A stretch of 17,124 nucleotides of DNA from a bacterium (GTDB lineage: Bacteria > Patescibacteriota > Minisyncoccia > Phycocordibacterales > UBA1550): the NCBI GenBank assembly GCA_021823825.1, contig JAKANJ010000005.1, positions 1 through 17,124 on the forward strand. The letters run 5' to 3'. Below, in pieces: positions 13,591-17,124 of the stretch (position 1 is the stretch's first letter; every line of letters starts with the position of its first letter). A program made the position numbers and the translations under genes. The notes beneath the pieces are model-generated. The model was not told where the DNA came from. It made no database searches and worked only from the letters and a program-made list of their open reading frames with translations.

Positions 13591-14238
13591 ATGCTTTCAA
13601 CGATTAAACAACGATATAAAATATGTGGTTCCGACAGGACCTATATTTTTTCAGCAGCAATTGCAGCGGTGGCGCTTATGATAAGCGGTGTCGTTAATTA
13701 TCTTGCAGGTGTCTATTCAACAGAACAAGCAAGCAATGCGGTCACTGATATTATTTTAAGTAATACGCGAGTTTACAACGTTGATGCGATCTTTGTGTAT
13801 GGATCTTTTATTCTCATTGCGTTTATTACGTTTCTTCTCGTTATCCACCCAAAACGCATCCCGTTTGCTCTCTATACGTTGTCCTTGTTTATTGTTATCC
13901 GATCGTCCTTCGTTTCAATGACGCACCTAGGGCCGTTTCCAACGCACGCGGTGCTGGATCTTGGAAACGTTGCAAGCAAATTTATTTTTGGCGGAGACCT
14001 GTTTTTCTCTGGGCATACGGGTATTCCATTTTTAATGGCGCTCCTCTTCTGGAAAAATCGCGTTCTCCGTTATATTTTCCTCGTATGGTCTGTGGTGTTT
14101 GGAACCACAGCCCTTCTTGGACACCTACACTATACGATTGACGTACTTTCTGCGTTTTTCATCACCTTTACTATTTTTACTATGGCTGAGCATTTTTTCA
14201 AGAAAGAACGGGCACTGTTCTTAAGCGAGGAACGATAG
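13591..14238 (+). CDS. PAP2-superfamily, sphingomyelin-synthase-like lipid phosphotransferase or phosphatase
   Basis: A 215-residue membrane protein with about six helices. The C-terminal half matches the sphingomyelin synthase (SMS) catalytic pattern (PAP2_C): GGDLFFSGHTG (134-144) and GHLHYTIDVLSAFF (177-190). The triad would be H142, H180 and D184, with the same 4-residue H-to-D gap as in human SMS1 (H328 to D332). An earlier segment IRSSFVSMTHLGPFP (102-116) resembles the SMS D2 region. SMS enzymes move phosphocholine from phosphatidylcholine to ceramide; the wider family includes lipid phosphatases. Substrate choice is unknown. It follows the hydrolase by 13 bases as the last gene of the lipid set. 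A short upstream N-terminus lacks the SAM domain of SMS1. Confidence 0.8.
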   Translation: MLSTIKQRYKICGSDRTYIFSAAIAAVALMISGVVNYLAGVYSTEQASNAVTDIILSNTRVYNVDAIFVYGSFILIAFITFLLVIHPKRIPFALYTLSLFIVIRSSFVSMTHLGPFPTHAVLDLGNVASKFIFGGDLFFSGHTGIPFLMALLFWKNRVLRYIFLVWSVVFGTTALLGHLHYTIDVLSAFFITFTIFTMAEHFFKKERALFLSEER

Positions 14239-14272
14239 CGAAAAAGTATAAAAATTGCTCCATACGGGAATC

Positions 14273-14299
14273 TTGCATTTTCATTTATAGCGCTATACT
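14273..14299 (+). promoter_or_regulatory. groES-groEL promoter
   Basis: TTGCAT (14273-14278), a 15-base spacer, then TATACT (14294-14299). Predicted transcript start near 14306 with a 64-base leader. No CIRCE inverted repeat (HrcA site, TTAGCACTC) is seen, so HrcA control is not supported. Confidence 0.55.
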
Positions 14300-14310
14300 A
14301 TAGTGGCATT

Positions 14311-14335
14311 GCGCCAACAGGCGCTTTTGTGCGCT
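14311..14335 (+). promoter_or_regulatory. Hairpin in the groES leader with a competing partner
   Basis: GCGCC (14311-14315) and GGCGC (14320-14324) form a 5-bp stem with loop AACA, followed by TTTT, at the very start of the predicted transcript. A third GCGC at 14332-14335 can pair with the second (14321-14324) instead. This could be a weak attenuator, a thermosensor or a 5' stabiliser. Confidence 0.35.
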
Positions 14336-14369
14336 TTTATCAAGATCTTAATTTTAAACTTATATCATT

Positions 14370-14672
14370 ATGACTACAAAACGAAAGATCACACCACTTG
14401 GCGACCGAGTATTGGTACGCGTAGACCAGGTAGAAACAAAAACTAAAAGCGGCATCATAATTCCCGATACGGTTGGCAAAGAGCGCCCAGAACAAGGCGT
14501 TGTTGTTGAGGTCGGCGTTGGTCGTACTACCGACCAGGGCGTACTCATTGCCCCAAGTGTAAAACGTGGCGATACGATTATTTTCTCAAAGTATGGCCCT
14601 GATGAAATAAAAATTGATGGTGAGGAGTATTATATTTTGAACGAGTCCAATATTTTAGCAGTTATTAAGTAA
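14370..14672 (+). CDS. groES: Co-chaperonin GroES
   Basis: A 100-residue Cpn10. It begins with ITPLGDRVLVRVD (7-19), has the mobile-loop region TKTKSGIIIPDTVGKERPEQG, and ends with the conserved DEIKIDGEEYYILNESNILAVI. GroES caps the GroEL folding chamber. The length is normal. No Shine-Dalgarno precedes the ATG (TTATATCATT), so initiation does not rely on one. It is 13 bases before groEL, forming the usual bicistronic unit. Confidence 0.97.
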   Translation: MTTKRKITPLGDRVLVRVDQVETKTKSGIIIPDTVGKERPEQGVVVEVGVGRTTDQGVLIAPSVKRGDTIIFSKYGPDEIKIDGEEYYILNESNILAVIK

Positions 14673-14685
14673 ATAAAATAAACTT

Positions 14686-16329
14686 ATGGCAAAACAAATG
14701 CTTTTTAACGCTGACGCACGCATTGCTCTTCGCGCTGGTATCGACAAGGTTGCTGATGCAGTAAAGATTACGCTTGGACCACGAGGGCGGAATGTCGTGC
14801 TTGATCGTGGCTATGGCGCACCAACCATCACCAATGATGGTGTTTCTATCGCGAAAGACATTACTCTCCCAAACAAATTTGAAAATATGGGGGCAGAAAT
14901 TATTAAAGAAGTTGCTACCAAAACCAATGAAATTGCCGGAGATGGTACAACAACTGCCGTCGTTCTCACTCAAGCTATTGTTGCGGAAGGGGTAAAACAA
15001 ACAACGATGGGTGTTAATGCAATGGGTATCAAGCTCGGTATTGAGGGAGCAAAAGATGCCGTGGTGAGCGCGCTCAAAGACCTTGCGAAACCAATCAAAA
15101 GTAAGGAGGAGATTATGCAGGTTGCAACTATCTCGGCTGAGTCAAAAGAGCTTGGCCGCATCATTGCAGATACTATTGAAAAAGTGGGTAAAGACGGCGT
15201 AGTGACCGTAGAAGAGTCACAGTCTTTTGGAATTGAGCGGGAGATCGTTGAAGGACTTCAGTTTGATCGCGGATACGTTTCTTCCTACATGGTTACCAAC
15301 CAGGAACGAATGGAGGCAGAATATCGCGACGTGCCAATTCTTTTGACTGATGCAAAAATTACAGGGGTTAAAGAAATCGTGCCGCTTCTTGAGAAACTTG
15401 CAGCGACAGGGAAAAAAGATCTTGTTATTATCGCTGACGATGTTGAAGGAGAGGCGCTCGCAACGTTTGTAGTAAATAAACTTCGAGGCGGGTTTAATGT
15501 TCTTGCGATTAAGGCGCCAGGGTACGGTGACCGCAAGAAAGAGTTGCTCGGAGATATCGCTGTGACAACGGGCGCGATGGTAATTTCTGAGGAGCTTGGA
15601 TCAAAACTTGAGACCGCCGAACTTTCTATGCTCGGTCGTGTAGCAAAGGTGGTTTCAACAAAAGACTCAACCATTATTGCTGGAGGGAAAGGAAAGAAGT
15701 CCGATATTCTAAACCGTGTCGCAACACTCAAAGCACAGATGAAGCAGTCTGAAAATAAGTATGACATTGAAAAACTAGAAGAACGTATTGCGAAACTTTC
15801 AGGCGGTGTTGCCGTTATCAAAGTAGGTGCAGCAACAGAAACCGAAATGAAATATTTGAAGCTCAAGATTGAGGACGCAGTAAATGCGACAAAAGCTGCA
15901 ATTGAAGAGGGGATTGTGCCAGGAGGCGGAACAGCGCTCATCAAAGTTGCAACAATTGTTGCTGCAAAAGCAAGAAAATTGGCAGGCACAAACTTTGATG
16001 CAGAGTACAAAGTTGGATGGGATCTTCTCTTGCGCGCACTTGAAGCGCCACTTCGACAGATTGCGATTAATGCGGGAAAAGATGATGGAGCCGTTATTGT
16101 AGAAAAAGTTCGCAACGCAAAAGGGAATGCAGGTTATGATGCCGTCGCTGACACGATTGTGCCAGACATGCTTCTCGCAGGGATTATCGATCCCGTGAAA
16201 GTAACGCGAAGCTGTGTAGAACGCGCAGCTTCTGCGGCAGCAATGCTCCTCACGACGGAGGTTGCCGTTACAGACGAGCCAGAAAAGGAGAAACCAGCTT
16301 CCCCAGAAATGGGCGGGATGGGCTATTAA
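14686..16329 (+). CDS. groEL: Chaperonin GroEL (60 kDa)
   Basis: A 547-residue group I chaperonin of normal length that folds proteins in a double ring using ATP. Seen in order: KITLGPRGRNVVLD (27-40), the nucleotide-site NDGVSIAKDI, GDGTTTA with catalytic D86, VEGLQFDRGY in the apical domain, KAPGYGDRKKE, then KYDIEKLEERIAKLSGGVAVI, the intermediate-to-equatorial VPGGGTAL, and NAGYDA. The C-terminal tail is a short GGM-type end (EMGGMGY). No Shine-Dalgarno precedes the ATG (AATAAACTT), which is unusual for such a highly expressed gene in most bacteria. Confidence 0.98.
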   Translation: MAKQMLFNADARIALRAGIDKVADAVKITLGPRGRNVVLDRGYGAPTITNDGVSIAKDITLPNKFENMGAEIIKEVATKTNEIAGDGTTTAVVLTQAIVAEGVKQTTMGVNAMGIKLGIEGAKDAVVSALKDLAKPIKSKEEIMQVATISAESKELGRIIADTIEKVGKDGVVTVEESQSFGIEREIVEGLQFDRGYVSSYMVTNQERMEAEYRDVPILLTDAKITGVKEIVPLLEKLAATGKKDLVIIADDVEGEALATFVVNKLRGGFNVLAIKAPGYGDRKKELLGDIAVTTGAMVISEELGSKLETAELSMLGRVAKVVSTKDSTIIAGGKGKKSDILNRVATLKAQMKQSENKYDIEKLEERIAKLSGGVAVIKVGAATETEMKYLKLKIEDAVNATKAAIEEGIVPGGGTALIKVATIVAAKARKLAGTNFDAEYKVGWDLLLRALEAPLRQIAINAGKDDGAVIVEKVRNAKGNAGYDAVADTIVPDMLLAGIIDPVKVTRSCVERAASAAAMLLTTEVAVTDEPEKEKPASPEMGGMGY

Positions 16330-16369
16330 CGGGGTTTGAAAGTAATTGCAAGGTTTTAACGTACTATAC

Positions 16370-16389
16370 AGAGTGCGGGCATTCTCTTT
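16370..16389 (+). terminator. Possible weak terminator after groEL
   Basis: AGAGTG (16370-16375) and CATTCT (16380-16385) pair (one G-T) around CGGG, followed by CTTTT. The stem is short and AT/GU-weakened, so this is a low-confidence call; read-through into lemA is possible. Confidence 0.3.
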
Positions 16390-16401
16390 TGGGCGAATTT
16401 G

Positions 16402-16410
16402 TGCTATAAT
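16402..16410 (+). promoter_or_regulatory. Extended -10 promoter TGcTATAAT of lemA
   Basis: TG at 16402-16403 and a perfect TATAAT at 16405-16410. The transcript start would be about 16417. Directly after the box lies AAGGAGGT (16411-16418), a perfect Shine-Dalgarno-like octamer, but it is 26 bases from the lemA ATG and mostly upstream of the predicted transcript start. Confidence 0.7.
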
Positions 16411-16444
16411 AAGGAGGTAAAATTATTAAATAGAATAAAAAATT

Positions 16445-17005
16445 ATGAGTATTACAAATATTATTTTGATTGTTTTGGCATTGGTTATTTTGTGGGCAGT
16501 TATTTCTTACAATGGTTTTGTAACACTCGTAAACCGCACAAAGGAAGCTTGGGCAGATATCGATGTTCAGCTTAAGCGTCGTTATGATCTCATCCCAAAC
16601 TTGGTAAACACGGTGAAGGGATATGCAACACACGAAAGTGAAGCATTTGAAAAAGTTTCTCAAGCGCGAGCCGCAGCGATGGGTGCAGGGTCACTTGCAG
16701 AAAAAGGTGTTGCAGAAAATAATCTTGCAGGTGCGTTGAAAAGCGTATTCGCGATTTCTGAGGCATACCCAGAGCTCAAGGCAAATCAAAACTTTCTCTC
16801 ATTGCAAGCAGAACTTTCTGACACAGAAAATAAAATTCAAGCAGCACGTCGCTTCTACAACAGCAACGTTCGCGATTTGAACACGAAGATTGAATCATTC
16901 CCTGGCAATGTTATTGCAGGCACATTTCATTTTGCGAAGCAGGAGTTCTTTGAGCTTGATGAAAGCAACGCGGCCGCAAAGGAGCCGGTGGCTGTATCAT
17001 TCTAG
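16445..17005 (+). CDS. lemA: LemA family membrane protein
   Basis: A 186-residue LemA protein. Residues 4-22 form an N-terminal membrane helix with the short N-terminus outside or in the membrane plane; the rest is a helical bundle. The hallmark segment YNGFVTLVNRTKEAWADIDVQ (22-42), then LKRRYDLIPNLVNTVKGYA (43-61), is unmistakable. LemA proteins are membrane-tethered helical proteins of unclear function, commonly paired with the protease HtpX, as here: htpX starts 18 bases after the lemA stop. The start is fixed by an in-frame stop at 16436-16438 upstream of the only ATG. The leader is A/T-rich and has no Shine-Dalgarno near the ATG. Confidence 0.95.
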   Translation: MSITNIILIVLALVILWAVISYNGFVTLVNRTKEAWADIDVQLKRRYDLIPNLVNTVKGYATHESEAFEKVSQARAAAMGAGSLAEKGVAENNLAGALKSVFAISEAYPELKANQNFLSLQAELSDTENKIQAARRFYNSNVRDLNTKIESFPGNVIAGTFHFAKQEFFELDESNAAAKEPVAVSF

Positions 17006-17023
17006 TTAGCAGTTACGAACCAA

Positions 17024-17124
17024 ATGGCGACACTATATACGTATCAGTCAAAAAATGTCCGAAAAACATGGCTCTTGATGACCGTGTTTTTTGTCGTTGT
17101 CATCGGAATCACCTGGGCGTTTAG
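17024..17124 (+). CDS. htpX: HtpX-like membrane zinc metalloprotease, N-terminal fragment
   Basis: The first 33 codons of a protein cut off by the window edge. It starts MATLYTYQSKNVRKTW and enters a hydrophobic helix (LLMTVFFVVVIGITWAF), the usual start of CPR-type HtpX proteases after a LemA gene. HtpX is an M48 membrane protease for quality control; its HEXXH site lies beyond the window, so the call rests on the N-terminus and the lemA neighbour. The frame is open to the last base. Confidence 0.8.
   Translation, partial: MATLYTYQSKNVRKTWLLMTVFFVVVIGITWAF

Noticed and set aside
14239..14369. CIRCE operator before groES
   Set aside because: No TTAGCACTC-N9-GAGTGCTAA-like pair is present on either strand; the GCGC hairpins are different.
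15285..16115. Long open frame antisense to groEL (276 residues)
   Set aside because: It mirrors the strongly biased groEL codons; its Ser/Ala-rich product has no recognisable features and no promoter.
1..17124. tRNA, rRNA, CRISPR array, IS element, prophage or encapsulin shell gene
   Set aside because: I looked for cloverleaf-like segments, regular repeats, transposase motifs and shell proteins and saw none; short repeats found are hairpins or operator-like sites.

Overview
The window looks like a chromosomal piece from a Candidatus Patescibacteria (CPR, probably Parcubacteria-like) genome. This is inferred from gene content and style, not from a marker gene. The signs are compact genes, moderate-to-low GC, an RNase J with a long Arg/Gly/Gln-rich N-terminus, a membrane-anchored OppA-type binding protein next to secG, and the lemA-htpX pair. 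The genetic code appears standard: UGA acts as a stop (end of the glycosyltransferase at 12775-12777), which argues against the UGA-recoding Gracilibacteria and Absconditabacteria. No tRNA, rRNA, CRISPR, IS element or phage gene is visible, and no gene-free stretch reaches 300 bases.

Layout. 1-3438 (+): the C-terminus of an ABC-F ATPase, a small helical protein, a DEAD-box RNA helicase with a disordered Ser/Arg/Gly tail, a DUF378 membrane protein, and a secreted, C-terminally anchored Ig-like protein. 3448-4256 (+): an isolated GC-rich orphan gene with a consensus promoter, an ideal Shine-Dalgarno and a double hairpin end, unlike anything around it. 10029 down to 4271 (-): secG, a peptide-binding-type protein and RNase J, closed by a terminator; then an MFS transporter; then an encapsulated-ferritin-like protein (EncFtn) with a palindromic operator-like site on its promoter. 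10119-14238 (+): acyltransferase-like protein, DedA-type membrane protein, GT4 glycosyltransferase, alpha/beta hydrolase and a PAP2/sphingomyelin-synthase-like protein, which together read as a membrane-lipid gene set. 14294-16329 (+): groES-groEL. 16405-17124 (+): lemA and the start of htpX.

Two themes cut across the window. First, many genes have a -10 box (often extended TGn) only about 10-20 bases before the start codon and no Shine-Dalgarno, so leaderless or near-leaderless transcripts look common. Second, the lipid cluster contains a sphingomyelin-synthase-like enzyme, which fits the idea of an organism that obtains lipids from a host and modifies them. The least explained items are the GC-rich orphan cassette, the lipid cluster, and the stand-alone EncFtn with its operator.
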